A stretch of 64,000 nucleotides of DNA from Nitrososphaerota archaeon (lineage in GTDB: Archaea; Thermoproteota; Nitrososphaeria; Nitrososphaerales; Nitrosopumilaceae): assembly GCA_028866895.1 (NCBI GenBank), contig JAGWHF010000004.1, positions 62,001 to 126,000 on the forward strand. The letters are read 5' to 3'. Below the pieces are notes generated by a model. It was not told where the DNA came from and made no database searches. It saw only the letters and a list, made by a program, of their open reading frames with translations. Below, piece after piece: positions 17,320 to 25,747 of this stretch. Both the position numbers and the translations under genes were made by a program. Each line of letters starts with the position of its first letter. Position 1 is the first letter of the stretch.

Positions 17320-17814
17320 ATGAATTCGCAGACAAGAATTTACATTCTTGCCGCAATAGGAGCAGCGGCAGTAGCAGTCACGATACTTTCCATCCTTGGC
17401 ATGCAGGGAGGTCCACAATCCGGCACCGGATCCCAGCAGGAGATCCAGTCATCCATTTACGGCATGCAGGGGAGAGGATATCTCGACCTTGTCTCCCAGC
17501 TTAGAGCAAGGGGCGCAACGGTAGAGGACGGAGGAAAGATGCAACAGGACATGTTCACCATCAACCCAAACACCATGCTCGTAAACCGCCAGGACATGTG
17601 GGTCTTTGAGTTCGAGTCAGAACAGGACGCAAAGGACCAGATGAGCCAGGTCTCTCCGGACGGGACGGCAGTTGGCGGAAGGGCGGTTCACCAGATAGGC
17701 GACCCGCACTTCTTCGAGAAGGGCAGCATGCTAGTCTACTACGAGGGCTCCGACAAGCCGACGCTCGACCTTCTGACATCAGTAATGGGCCCACAGGTTG
17801 CAGGAAAGACATAA
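17320..17814 (+). CDS. Membrane-anchored hypothetical protein
   Basis: A 164-residue protein with an N-terminal membrane anchor (YILAAIGAAAVAVTILSILG), a Gly/Gln/Ser-rich linker, and a soluble alpha/beta domain (about 50-160) containing VFEFESEQDAKDQMSQV and MLVYYEGSDKPTLDLL. An AGATTAAATAAG box at about 17288-17299 sits about 26 bases before ATG 17320. No known family. The domain probably faces the outside. Confidence 0.7.
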   Translation: MNSQTRIYILAAIGAAAVAVTILSILGMQGGPQSGTGSQQEIQSSIYGMQGRGYLDLVSQLRARGATVEDGGKMQQDMFTINPNTMLVNRQDMWVFEFESEQDAKDQMSQVSPDGTAVGGRAVHQIGDPHFFEKGSMLVYYEGSDKPTLDLLTSVMGPQVAGKT

Positions 17815-17982
17815 ACGCACGCGCCAACCAACTACACGCGCGCCCAATAATTTTAAAACCGACAACCCATCAGCGGTAGAACCAGTTCAAAGCAGGCATT
17901 GAAATGACTCCACTTTATGTAAAAGCCCTACGTACAAATTCTCTGCAATCGTTAAATAAAATGGGGCTCCCATGAGGACAGA

Positions 17983-18222
17983 ATGGGCTACAAGGTAGTT
18001 CCAGACGAGGATAAAGGTACCGGTCAAGCCCGGAGGTGCGGCCGGGCCGAGGCGCTCGACAGGGCTCGCTGGTTTCTCGAGCAGCATTACTCGGTCCTTG
18101 CCTCGCAGGTACACATGGAAAAGGGCAGGTGGATAATAACGGCCCAGGTCGGACTCCATCCCCCTCTGACAAAGTGCGTAAGCATCGACCCTGCAAGCGG
18201 CGCCATACTTGGTTGTGCCTAG
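17983..18222 (+). CDS. Small PepSY-like hypothetical protein
   Basis: A 79-residue protein whose C-terminal half resembles a PepSY-type unit: RARWFLEQHY helix, then GRWIITAQV and KCVSIDPASGAILG strands. There is no signal peptide. A GTTAAATAAA box at 17951-17960 is about 27 bases before ATG 17983. The family assignment is tentative. Confidence 0.6.
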   Translation: MGYKVVPDEDKGTGQARRCGRAEALDRARWFLEQHYSVLASQVHMEKGRWIITAQVGLHPPLTKCVSIDPASGAILGCA

Positions 18223-18314
18223 ACCTTACTATCAATCCCACCCCCGACCGGTACTATAAGGATAAATGCAGACTACCAAAACGTATGCATTGTATTTTTC
18301 CCGTACTTCGAATT

Positions 18315-18881
18315 CTAAGAGCCTCGGCGAAACTCCGCCAAGCGCGACCATGCCCCCCACCTTGACTCTATCGCCCTGTCAACACTCAGCCTGGACGGCC
18401 CAAGCGCCGAGCTTATCACCGCTAGCATCAGGAATCCGAGTGCATATACTATCCCGGTACCTATATCTGTGGAATTTGGCCCGTAGGGCCCCCCGAACCC
18501 CTCCGGTACAGCCCATATGAGCAGGCTAAGGAAGAACCCAAATACATAAACTGCCTTGCGGGCAAGTCCCAGCAGAAGGCAGATTGCCACCGCAAGCTCG
18601 CATGCCCCCGTCCCATACACAAAGAAGGCCGGATCTGTGACCACCACGGAGTGCCACATCGAGAACCAGCCTGCAAGCCATCCCGGCTGACCCTGTGCTG
18701 CCTCAGAGACCATGTCCGGGAATGCGCCCACAAGTCCAGGCTGGAACTTGAGCGCCCCGTCCACTGCCCAAAATATCCCAAAGATTATCCTTGCAACTGC
18801 CTTGAGTGCCAGAACGTTTCTTGCGGGCCACGGCATCCTGCCTGCAACCCCAGGAATCCTTCCAGTCTGCAATACCCTCAC
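18315..18881 (-). CDS. DoxX-family membrane protein
   Basis: About 188 residues with four predicted membrane helices and the DoxX pattern: RIIFGIFWAVDGALKFQPG near the N-terminus, ELAVAICLLLGLARKAVYV, and LSLLIWAVPEGFGGP. DoxX/DoxD proteins are quinone-linked oxidoreductase subunits or thiol/redox membrane partners. It starts with GTG 18881 overlapping the TGA of the upstream gene (GTGA), so the two are translationally coupled; a later ATG at 18839 is possible. Confidence 0.8.
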   Translation of the reverse strand: MRVLQTGRIPGVAGRMPWPARNVLALKAVARIIFGIFWAVDGALKFQPGLVGAFPDMVSEAAQGQPGWLAGWFSMWHSVVVTDPAFFVYGTGACELAVAICLLLGLARKAVYVFGFFLSLLIWAVPEGFGGPYGPNSTDIGTGIVYALGFLMLAVISSALGPSRLSVDRAIESRWGAWSRLAEFRRGS

Positions 18882-19285
18882 TTTCTCCGCCAGAGCGCCA
18901 ATAGGCCGCCTGCAATACCCAGGATGGACCCAAACCAAAAACCGTTTCCCGCAAATATTCCTACAAGTGATGTTGCAAGCAGAACAACGGCAAATGTACC
19001 TCCCCTGCTCGGAATCCTGTACATCCCGTACGAACTGTAGACCATAAGGCAGCCGCATGCAATCGTAAAGAACGACACCCAGATAAAGAGCTGTGAGAGC
19101 GGAGGCACGACCGTGAAGATCTGGCTGTACATCATCATGCCAAGCATCCGGTGCCAGCCAAACATGGGTGTGTAGAATGATGCCATGGCAAGCAGAACAA
19201 GCCCGCCAAGCACCTCAAGCATTCCTCCTATTGCGCCAAGCACTACCGGGACGCCGAACCTCTGCTCGTTTGCCACGCTAGTCAA
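18878..19285 (-). CDS. Four-helix membrane protein coupled to DoxX
   Basis: A 135-residue membrane protein with four helices: the first near VVLGAIGGMLEVLGGLVLLA, the last near SILGIAGGLLALWRRK. The start is TTG 19285 (or GTG 19276), with a TTTTAAGG box roughly 30 bases upstream. It overlaps the downstream DoxX gene by 4 bases and probably forms a complex with it. No family name is secure. Confidence 0.65.
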   Translation of the reverse strand: MTSVANEQRFGVPVVLGAIGGMLEVLGGLVLLAMASFYTPMFGWHRMLGMMMYSQIFTVVPPLSQLFIWVSFFTIACGCLMVYSSYGMYRIPSRGGTFAVVLLATSLVGIFAGNGFWFGSILGIAGGLLALWRRK

Positions 19286-19534
19286 AGGTCCGGCCCTCCC
19301 GCACGGTGCCTGTTCCTTAAAACCATGTGTAATCTACCCTTTGATTATATTTAACGACAAAACCAGATTATCAGCGATGGAAGGCCCCGGCTTATCTCAA
19401 ACTGGGAATGATTCCTAAATTCCGTGGCAAGGCAGGAAAAATCAGCCGCAGTCTTGACAAAAAGGAAAGGAGAAAGTCTAGAAGTCCTGTACGCAGCGTC
19501 CAAGAAACGTGCTTGGGCAAGATGCAAATGGCGG

Positions 19535-19877
19535 TCATCTTGGTATGTCATGTAGATGCATGGTTGCCCCCAACTCCTCCCTGAGCGGCTGCTTTGGAAT
19601 GGCGATGCCAAAGCCAGAAGGAACCGCCGAGGCAGTTACGGTCTTGCCGTAGGTGTGAGTTCCTTCATCATTGTTCTCAAAAAGAAATGAGGCCTACATT
19701 GAGCCAAATCCCATTGTCCCATCCAGGGTGATGTGCGGGAGGCGTGTTTGTGCAGTCCGTTGCTTGTAGGTCCATGTTCACTACCACTTGCCCGTTTACA
19801 TTCGTCACGACCTGCGGGTCTGCAAAGGCCGGTGCAACTAAGTACTCGATCACTACCAGCGCAAGCTCCGTTGCTGC
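19535..19877 (-). pseudogene. Frameshifted, N-terminally truncated secreted protein gene
   Basis: Reading leftward, one frame gives a signal-like stretch ending APAFADPQVV, then a beta-rich segment with HHPGWDNGIWLNVGLISF, and stops at TGA. The adjacent frame continues ENNDEGTHTYGKTV and ASAVPSGFGIAIPK to a TGA at 19535. Deleting one T from the T5 run near 19688 joins them. The 5' end has a stop just before the signal-like helix and no start codon. A remnant, or a sequencing error in the T run. Confidence 0.5.
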
Positions 19878-19887
19878 TCAAATATCA

Positions 19888-20253
19888 TCAGGCGTTCTTG
19901 TCAAACTGGATCATGTCAAACATGTTCCCTTCCGCATCAGAGCAGTGTGCAAAGTATCCCACACCCTTGATGGGCATACCCTGGCTTGCCTTTCCGCCAC
20001 CCTCCACTACCTTCCTTGCGTACTCCTCAATTGACGGCACTGAAATCGTGTTTACCGTGCCGTCGTTGAAGGGGTTTTTTCTTGCAAGACCGCCGTTGAT
20101 CCCAGGCTCCTTGTCGTCCCCTGTCTTTGCCAGCCAGTAATCCATAGAGCCATCACCAAACTTTTCAAATGTCCACCCAAAGACATCGCCGTAGAAACGG
20201 ATTGCCTTTTCAATGTCATCCGCTGTCATGTTGAAATAGACTACCCTCGGCAT
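19888..20253 (-). CDS. VOC-superfamily (glyoxalase-like) protein
   Basis: A 121-residue single-domain VOC protein: RVVYFNMTADDIEKAIRFYG at the start, FGWTFEKFG, then GMPIKGVGYFAHCSDAEGN and MIQFDKNA at the end. VOC proteins are dimeric metalloenzymes or binding proteins (glyoxalase, dioxygenase or antibiotic-binding types); the substrate cannot be told. It is monocistronic, directly upstream of the broken secreted gene. Confidence 0.85.
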   Translation of the reverse strand: MPRVVYFNMTADDIEKAIRFYGDVFGWTFEKFGDGSMDYWLAKTGDDKEPGINGGLARKNPFNDGTVNTISVPSIEEYARKVVEGGGKASQGMPIKGVGYFAHCSDAEGNMFDMIQFDKNA

Positions 20254-20365
20254 GAAGAGATCACCGTGGCAAGGGATTTAAAACATTTGGACTCGCGGTG
20301 ACAGAGAAAATCCCCACCGCCCGGCCCGCGTCTTGACGTACGGATTCCCGCATGTCAAACCCTGC

Positions 20366-20719
20366 TCAGTACCTGATCTTGAGTTCCTGCGCTATGGCCT
20401 GAAACTTTTGGAACTCGCGGTAGAACTTGATTCCTTTCTCTGTTATCACGAATATGCTGTTCCTCTCGGTGCGTATCGAGCGTGCAAGTCCAGCATGGAC
20501 CAGTCTTTGCAGGTTCTGCAGTGCCGCCAAGTGAGAAAGGTTCGCCTTCCTTGAGATCTCCGATATCAAAACACCCTCCAGCCCACCATCCATACAGGCA
20601 TGCAGTATGTCGTGCATGATCCCAAGGGATGATCTGTACTGTACTTTGAGTATCGGTTGTCTATAAGACGTGGTCATTGCGCCGGTCTTATTACTGTCAG
20701 TTTCCCCTTTATTATTCAT
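20366..20719 (-). CDS. HTH_45-type winged-helix transcriptional regulator
   Basis: A 117-residue protein. After a polar N-terminal extension (about 25 residues) it has a winged helix: RSSLGIMHDILHACMDG, ISEISRKANLSHLAALQNLQRLVHAGL, wing RTERNSIFVIT, then KGIKFYREFQKFQ. It belongs to the small thaumarchaeal HTH_45 family, likely dimeric DNA-binding regulators. A second ATG at 20677 is possible. Related proteins lie at 57628 and 60593. Confidence 0.82.
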   Translation of the reverse strand: MNNKGETDSNKTGAMTTSYRQPILKVQYRSSLGIMHDILHACMDGGLEGVLISEISRKANLSHLAALQNLQRLVHAGLARSIRTERNSIFVITEKGIKFYREFQKFQAIAQELKIRY

Positions 20720-21365
20720 GATGAAACAATTTCATCTAACCTCGCTACTCACTCCTAGGGTGAGTCATCTTTAATAGTGATTGTCTGTAACTTATGTTCC
20801 TCACAGGTCGGTTCGTTACATAATCATGTCAGATAAAATAATTACATATTGGTCTTGAGGCCTGCCCTTCAAAGCTCCCAGTACCGGACTGGAAGGATAC
20901 GGTACATGCGGCATCATACCTGCTCCCTTCCGCCAAAAGCCCCCCAAACCAAAGGGACTCTTGTTCTCCCCACGCCTGCCACTCTGGACCGAGGATGTGG
21001 CAGCGAACCACACCCATCCTTCGGTCTGGCATATTTCCAGGTGCGTACCCAAATCCATAAAAAATATTTAAGGGCCGCAAGATCGTCTGGGCAATGGATC
21101 AATACGCCCAAGTTCCCGCCCCTGAATACCATAATGCGGTATGACGGCATATTTAATGCGAAGGTAGGATTATCAGACATGGTTCCGGTACGGGTTCTTA
21201 CGGTTCCTGCAATGATAATCATGAATTTCCTTTTATAGATTGGATGCCCAATATATGTAGGACGCAGGCGGAATGCTGGATCTTCGGACCCCGCAGCATG
21301 AGATTCCATGATCAATGGATCAGAAATCTTCGTGGCGCTTGCGCCCCTTCTATACCAGCTGGGGA
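20720..21365. other. Gene-poor region with two promoter-like boxes and mini-ORFs
   Basis: About 645 bases. A TATA-like box at 21063-21072 lies about 27 bases before an ATG at 21094 that opens a 16-codon frame (MDQYAQVPAPEYHNAV). A second box at 21149-21158 lies about 25 bases before ATG 21179, opening a 19-codon hydrophobic frame. Either could be a leaderless peptide or the 5' end of a non-coding RNA. Longer frames here look spurious. Confidence 0.3.
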
Positions 21366-21923
21366 TTATTTTTTCCTCGACGCCAGCCTGATGGTCCTGC
21401 CCGATACCATGAACTTGCCCATACCCATGTGGTGGATTGTGCGCGGGTTTACCATTTCACGGTCAATCCATGCCCTCATGACCCGAAGTATGAATATGTT
21501 GTATTTTGAAGCCATGGAAAAATCCTCAACTCTGCACTCTAGGTTTGCATAACACTCTTTGATGAGCGGGGCTCCAACGGACGAGGCAGGGATGTGGGTG
21601 AGGCCAAAGCGCGAGAACTTGTCAACCTTGCGGCCCGAGATGTTGCCGCATCCTACCACCTGCCTTGCGAGCTCGACCGTAGGTATGTTGATGACGCATT
21701 CGCCAGACCTTTTCAGCAGCCCAAAAGTATAGTCACGGTTGCTGACCACGCAGGCAACAACCGGTGGCTCAAAGTCAACCATCATGTGCCACGACATTGC
21801 CATCACGTTTGGCCCCCTAGGACCACTAGTAGTCAGAAGGACGACCGGACCTGGCTCCAGCAGTCTGTAGACAAGCGAGAGCGCAAGAGACCTCTTGCCT
21901 TTTAGGCCAGATTTCCGCTTCAT
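21366..21923 (-). CDS. Flavin reductase-like (FMN-binding split barrel) protein
   Basis: A 185-residue protein of the flavin reductase-like domain: LLEPGPVVLLTTSGPRGPNVMAMSW, VVACVVSNRDYTFGLL, SGECVINIPTVELA, KFSRFGLTHIPAS and APLIKECYANLECRVED. These proteins bind FMN and reduce it or use it on a bound substrate. The N-terminal 15 residues are basic. It is monocistronic; no partner oxygenase is adjacent. Confidence 0.85.
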   Translation of the reverse strand: MKRKSGLKGKRSLALSLVYRLLEPGPVVLLTTSGPRGPNVMAMSWHMMVDFEPPVVACVVSNRDYTFGLLKRSGECVINIPTVELARQVVGCGNISGRKVDKFSRFGLTHIPASSVGAPLIKECYANLECRVEDFSMASKYNIFILRVMRAWIDREMVNPRTIHHMGMGKFMVSGRTIRLASRKK

Positions 21924-22300
21924 GCCCGCATGGATAGATGCGCCTGACTTTTAAGGATAGTAGCTGAATTTTTGCCGGAGGATTTGCTGGGTCAAGATGC
22001 ACATGGAGCCAAATGACCCCCAGTCCACAACGCACCAATTGCCATGCCAGGAAAGATCGGATCTTCCAGCAGGCAGAAATGGCAGGATCTAGACAGAATA
22101 TGGTAAAACCCAGTTTTGTCTGGCATCAGGAGGCATCGGACTCTGCCATGGCCTCAAGCGAACCGGTGTCAATCTTGGCCACAGGTTCGCAAAGGAAGAG
22201 ATGGTGGGAAGAGCATGCCTTCAAGCTCAATTCCAAACCCCTGCAGCCTTGCGGCTCAAGCATTGATGGCCATTATAAACTCGACAAGTGCTGCCAGCTC
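21924..22300. other. Intergenic region, possible decayed 3' end of a membrane gene
   Basis: About 375 bases. Beyond the TAA of the membrane gene at 22301, the same frame continues ELAALVEFIMAINA before a TGA near 22256, which looks like the end of a hydrophobic helix. Nothing else is supported. Confidence 0.3.
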
Positions 22301-22603
22301 TTACAAGAACAGGACAATGAGTATGTCAGTTCCCACATGGAAGCATCTCATCTTGTGAAACCTCCTCCTTACCGACAGGACAAGCAGCATGCTCCGGCAC
22401 ATGCCGATGTAACAGGCAAGAACATTCAGCCCCGCGGAAAGGACCGCATACCACACAAGGTTTCCTGCGACGGAGCCCTGAATTCCAGGGGCGGCAACAA
22501 ATACCGCCCTGTCAATCATCCCCGTGGTAAATACTGCAAGGAATCCCCACGCAACCCCGAATCCTGGTATGAGCAGAGGGAGTGACACGAGCCCCTCGTG
22601 CAC
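22301..22603 (-). CDS. Membrane protein, possibly truncated
   Basis: A 100-residue hydrophobic protein with about three membrane helices (LLIPGFGVAWGFLAVF; NLVWYAVLSAGLNVLACYI; and the end ILIVLFL). It starts with GTG 22603, seven bases after the stop of the upstream gene, so both are probably cotranscribed. The stop TAA falls in the middle of what looks like a helix, and hydrophobic coding continues in frame for 14 codons, which suggests a nonsense mutation. Family unknown. Confidence 0.5.
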   Translation of the reverse strand: MHEGLVSLPLLIPGFGVAWGFLAVFTTGMIDRAVFVAAPGIQGSVAGNLVWYAVLSAGLNVLACYIGMCRSMLLVLSVRRRFHKMRCFHVGTDILIVLFL

Positions 22604-22609
22604 GTAGAA

Positions 22610-22939
22610 TCAATTCAGATCGTCCTCATCCGTCTCCCAGAGGTCGTCCTGTTCGAGATGAATCCTGCACCAGAGCTCAGAGAATGCAAGCGACTCAACC
22701 GTTAGGCCTGCCGAATCAAGGACGGCATATGACGTCTCTGCAATCTTTCTTCCGCATTTTTTGAGATACATGGCGAGTATGGAGCCCAGTATTAGCGTCT
22801 CGGAGGCAACCTCGGCAGCCCCCTCCTCAAAGCATGCCTCGCGCTTGAGGTCAATGGCGGTCCTTACAAGCTGGGATATAAGATCGTCAGCAAACTCCTC
22901 TTTCATATCCATATTTTCTGCCCTTGTTGAAGAAATCAT
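22610..22939 (-). CDS. Hypothetical helical acidic protein
   Basis: A 109-residue acidic, helical protein (EEFADDLISQLVRTAIDLKRE; ASETLILGSILAMYLKKCG) ending in an acidic tail ETDEDDLN. There is no membrane segment that is clearly long enough. An alternative start is ATG 22912. It is the first gene of a two-gene unit with the membrane protein at 22301. Family not recognised. Confidence 0.55.
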   Translation of the reverse strand: MISSTRAENMDMKEEFADDLISQLVRTAIDLKREACFEEGAAEVASETLILGSILAMYLKKCGRKIAETSYAVLDSAGLTVESLAFSELWCRIHLEQDDLWETDEDDLN

Positions 22940-23095
22940 GGCGATCCATCACCATTTTCCTACAATGTGAAATATTCCCAAATCTCTCTGGTTTCGTCCC
23001 TGAACGGAAATTCAATGCTATCAGAACTCTTATAGCACTATCTTATATTTATAGATATCAGAGCTATGCCATCAAAAACCATTAAGGAGAAAATA

Positions 23096-23383
23096 ATGCC
23101 AGTCTACAAAAAACCATCTCATGGTAAGATTCATCTCTATGGAGGACAGGGTAAAAATCAACCCTATATAGGTCCCCTTGACGACCCAAAAAAATGGGAT
23201 CGCAGGATCGCAAGAGAAACACAGGAAAGAGATGATGAAATCTTTGACAAACAATTCTCGAGATACATTGAGAACGTTTTACTGCTCTCACTTTACATGT
23301 CAGAGTCAGAAAGGAAGGCGTATCTTTCCAGAAGATATGGTGACCTCCTTACAAAGCTCCGGACATTGAACAGGAAATACTAG
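23096..23383 (+). CDS. Hypothetical basic helical protein
   Basis: A 95-residue protein (105 if ATG 23066 is used) with a Gly/Lys-rich N-terminus and a long charged C-terminal helix region (KKWDRRIARETQERDDEIF; LLSLYMSESERKAYLSRR). ATG 23096 is preferred because AAGGAGA, a good ribosome-binding site, lies six bases before it; the TTATATTTATAG box at 23043-23054 is too near for a leaderless start at 23066. The 5' half is AT-richer than its neighbours. Function unknown. Confidence 0.6.
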   Translation: MPVYKKPSHGKIHLYGGQGKNQPYIGPLDDPKKWDRRIARETQERDDEIFDKQFSRYIENVLLLSLYMSESERKAYLSRRYGDLLTKLRTLNRKY

Positions 23384-23492
23384 TACCAAATTTAACAACT
23401 AGCATCTTCTTTTTTAATGTTTTAAAGGTCCATAGCGTATCATAATACCCCAAGAAAAACCTAGACCCCGACCTCCAAAAATCCTAACTTCC

Positions 23493-23912
23493 TCAAGTCC
23501 TGTTCGCAACCCGCCTCTTGCGCGTACTCCCTTTAGCTATCCTCCTTTCAAAGACAAGCTCTATGACAGAGTTGTTCACCCTCTCCGACCTGACGGCAAT
23601 CCTATCAGGCCGCACCTTGCATGGAATCTCCTTCCTAAAGACCCTACCGCATCCAGTCACCTCTACTCCAAGTACTCCTCCCCTTATCTCGTACCATACG
23701 TCCTCCCTTCTTATCCCAGGAAGGGTTGCAACCACGCGTATCTTTCGCCCCTCCCTAATTATATCAATGAGCGGCTCACACGGCAGAGTTGGCGGATAAA
23801 CCTTCTGTGTACCCACATTCACCGATTCCCCCTCCAAAGGCTGTATTGAGATTCTCGCGACAGATGACACCATATCCGCAAGGCCCTTTGCCAGTTCATC
23901 TATTATTCCCAC
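23493..23912 (-). CDS. Hsp20/alpha-crystallin-like small heat-shock protein
   Basis: A 139-residue protein: an N-terminal helix (GIIDELAKGLADMVSSVARI), a linker, then the alpha-crystallin core PLIDIIREGRKIRVVATLPGI, REDVWYEIRG, GVLGVEV and the C-terminal basic tail. Such proteins hold unfolding proteins or gas-vesicle/membrane partners. The start is taken as GTG 23912: a TTTTAAGTT box at 23932-23943 lies about 26 bases upstream, giving a leaderless GTG message, whereas ATG 23960 would add 16 atypical residues. Confidence 0.75.
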   Translation of the reverse strand: MGIIDELAKGLADMVSSVARISIQPLEGESVNVGTQKVYPPTLPCEPLIDIIREGRKIRVVATLPGIRREDVWYEIRGGVLGVEVTGCGRVFRKEIPCKVRPDRIAVRSERVNNSVIELVFERRIAKGSTRKRRVANRT

Positions 23913-23931
23913 ATACCATATTTGGCACAAT

Positions 23932-23943
23932 AACTTAAAACGG
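23932..23943 (-). promoter_or_regulatory. TATA box of the Hsp20 gene
   Basis: On the minus strand it reads CCGTTTTAAGTT, centred about 26 bases before GTG 23912. This position decides the GTG start. Confidence 0.5.
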
Positions 23944-23975
23944 TTGGCCCATCCACCCATCAAATACCGATTCGT

Positions 23976-24018
23976 TGTACATAGTACTGTACATCAAAAT
24001 AATGTATCAATAATACAT
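23976..24018. promoter_or_regulatory. Clustered dyads between Hsp20 and a secreted-protein gene
   Basis: TGTACA occurs twice with TAGTAC between, making an 18-bp near-palindrome, and TGTAT-caata-ATACA follows 10 bases later. Both lie between divergent genes in an AT-rich stretch. They could bind a regulator of either gene. Confidence 0.35.
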
Positions 24019-24108
24019 ATTTTTAATGCATAATTATTTTCTAGTTGATTGATACCTATTGCAGGAGTGAGCGTTGTTTATTACCGATACCACCAATAAC
24101 TAGCCTCA

Positions 24109-24837
24109 ATGACGATCCCAAGAAAATCAATTGCGGCAATCCCTGCCGTTGTGCTTGTCATAGCGCTTGCAGCGCATATGCCCAACATGGCAAGCGCCCA
24201 GGGAGGCTGCGCAGTGAACGGTACCGGGACGGCCTTTGGGCCAATCTCGGAGAAGATTGCGAGCATCAACAGGACAAACGGCGTAAGGATAACCTATCAG
24301 GTCCAGACGGACTGCCTTGACAAGAGCGCAGAGGTAAACGACACCGTCAACGCCGTCTTTGACGTCAATGCCACATGCAATGACTCTACCGCCCCAGGCG
24401 CCTGCGCCACCCTTGCTAACCTTGGCACCATAGGGAACTATACCCAGGCTGCCAAGACATGCAACAGCAACGGCTCATGTACGGTAGGTCCGGTTATTGC
24501 AAACTCCAACGCGACAATACCTGCAGACGGCACCCCAGTGGAGATACTCTCAGGCTCCGCGTCGCTCGTCTCTCTTCCGCATCATGGAAGGATGGTTGTG
24601 GCACACCTGGGCCAGGTCCCCATAATCACTCCTGCAGGATTTACCAAGCTGCACATGAAGCCCTTCGGTGATGACAGGTTTGGAGGAGGCGCTCCTGACT
24701 TTAACATCGGCTTCATGCTACCAAAGCCCATACACATCCCGGGCCCAGCATGTACAGCAATCTCGAACGTGCTCACAAAGGCGGGCATATCCCAGACACT
24801 GATACAGCAGATCCTGTCCCAGCTTGGATGCTCCTAG
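24109..24837 (+). CDS. Secreted cysteine-containing hypothetical protein
   Basis: A 242-residue protein with a signal peptide (PAVVLVIALAAHMPNMASA) and a mature part with about eight cysteines, many NxT/S sequons (NGTG, NRTN, NATC, NDST) and a C-terminal helical pair ending SQLGCS. The middle (VSLPHHGRMVVAHLG) is beta-rich. A TTTATTACC box lies about 29 bases before the ATG. Glycosylated cell-surface protein of unknown function; no family recognised. Confidence 0.75.
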   Translation: MTIPRKSIAAIPAVVLVIALAAHMPNMASAQGGCAVNGTGTAFGPISEKIASINRTNGVRITYQVQTDCLDKSAEVNDTVNAVFDVNATCNDSTAPGACATLANLGTIGNYTQAAKTCNSNGSCTVGPVIANSNATIPADGTPVEILSGSASLVSLPHHGRMVVAHLGQVPIITPAGFTKLHMKPFGDDRFGGGAPDFNIGFMLPKPIHIPGPACTAISNVLTKAGISQTLIQQILSQLGCS

Positions 24838-24847
24838 CTGGCAGGAC

Positions 24848-24862
24848 CCACCTTTTTTTTCT
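24848..24862 (+). terminator. T-run terminator
   Basis: A run of eight T shortly after the stop of the secreted-protein gene, the usual archaeal termination signal. No strong hairpin is needed or seen. Confidence 0.4.
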
Positions 24863-24942
24863 ACCAGGTATGCAATCACTAACCTTGTTCACGAACAAGG
24901 TGGCACAATCCATTATAAATTGGGCGCCCATCTTATCTTGAA

Positions 24943-25449
24943 ATGAACATACAGGCACTTCGTGAGCATCAAAGGATGCTCGCGATATTCCTAAGCGTCG
25001 CAGTGGTTGCGACCATAGGCGGCTCGGTTGCATATGCCCAGACATCAGGTTCCAGCCAGACCCCGATTCAGGGCTCCATCAACGTACCGCAGATGGTCCT
25101 CTCAAGTGTCAAGGTCAACTTTGCCGATGCCGCAAACACGGCAGCAAAACAGGTAAGCAACAGCCAAGTGCTCGCAGGGGCGCTGACTGTAAAGCAGGGC
25201 TCGCTCGTATATGCATTCAAGGTGACAAACGGCACCAGCCTATTCTCGGTCATCGTTGACGCAGGGACGGGCCAGGCACTCATGACATCCCAGGGACACC
25301 CATTCTACTCGATAGGATCCTTTGGCGGCATGGGCGGCCACGGATTCAGGGGCCACGGCTTTGCAATGCACAAGGGCGAATGGGCAGGCCCCCAATCACA
25401 GGGCGGAGCACCCCCCACGACCACAAACCCAAGCGGATTCCAGGAATAA
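24943..25449 (+). CDS. Secreted PepSY-domain protein
   Basis: A 168-residue protein with a signal peptide (IFLSVAVVATIGGSVAYA), a PepSY-like domain (ANTAAKQVSNSQVLAGAL, LVYAFKVTNG, FSVIVDAGTGQALMT), and a Gly/His-rich tail (GGHGFRGHGFAMHKG) that may bind metal. PepSY domains often inhibit proteases or act as periplasmic adaptors. A TTATAAATT box at about 24912 is about 27 bases before ATG 24943, so the message is leaderless. Confidence 0.78.
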   Translation: MNIQALREHQRMLAIFLSVAVVATIGGSVAYAQTSGSSQTPIQGSINVPQMVLSSVKVNFADAANTAAKQVSNSQVLAGALTVKQGSLVYAFKVTNGTSLFSVIVDAGTGQALMTSQGHPFYSIGSFGGMGGHGFRGHGFAMHKGEWAGPQSQGGAPPTTTNPSGFQE

Positions 25450-25618
25450 ACACCTGATCCCTCCTTTATCTTATTTTTGTACTGATTCACATGATGAACA
25501 GTTTTTCCCCCATATCCCTATCCCGCATACTCGCAACCGATTGTCTGGGTCTTGATCCCAGAATCCATCCACGACATGTACTCATACTTGGCTTCCAGTA
25601 CAGAACGCAGCAAGCCCC

Positions 25619-25747
25619 CTAGGATTCCGGCCAGTCTGCGCCGCAATCCGGACATGCCCCCCTAAACCCGTGGTATGCAGGCACAAATGCCACCACCGCC
25701 CTCATTGACCCGCATCCGGTGCATTCCACCACTGCTCTCTGGCCCAT
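25619..25747 (-). CDS. Very small zinc-ribbon protein
   Basis: A 42-residue protein with CTGC and CPDC pairs 20 residues apart (VVECTGCG, GACPDCGADWPES). It is simply one zinc ribbon, the size of the ribbons attached to archaeal transcription or RNA-processing proteins. ATG 25747 follows an in-frame open stretch with no better start. Nearest genes are unrelated. Confidence 0.6.
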   Translation of the reverse strand: MGQRAVVECTGCGSMRAVVAFVPAYHGFRGACPDCGADWPES

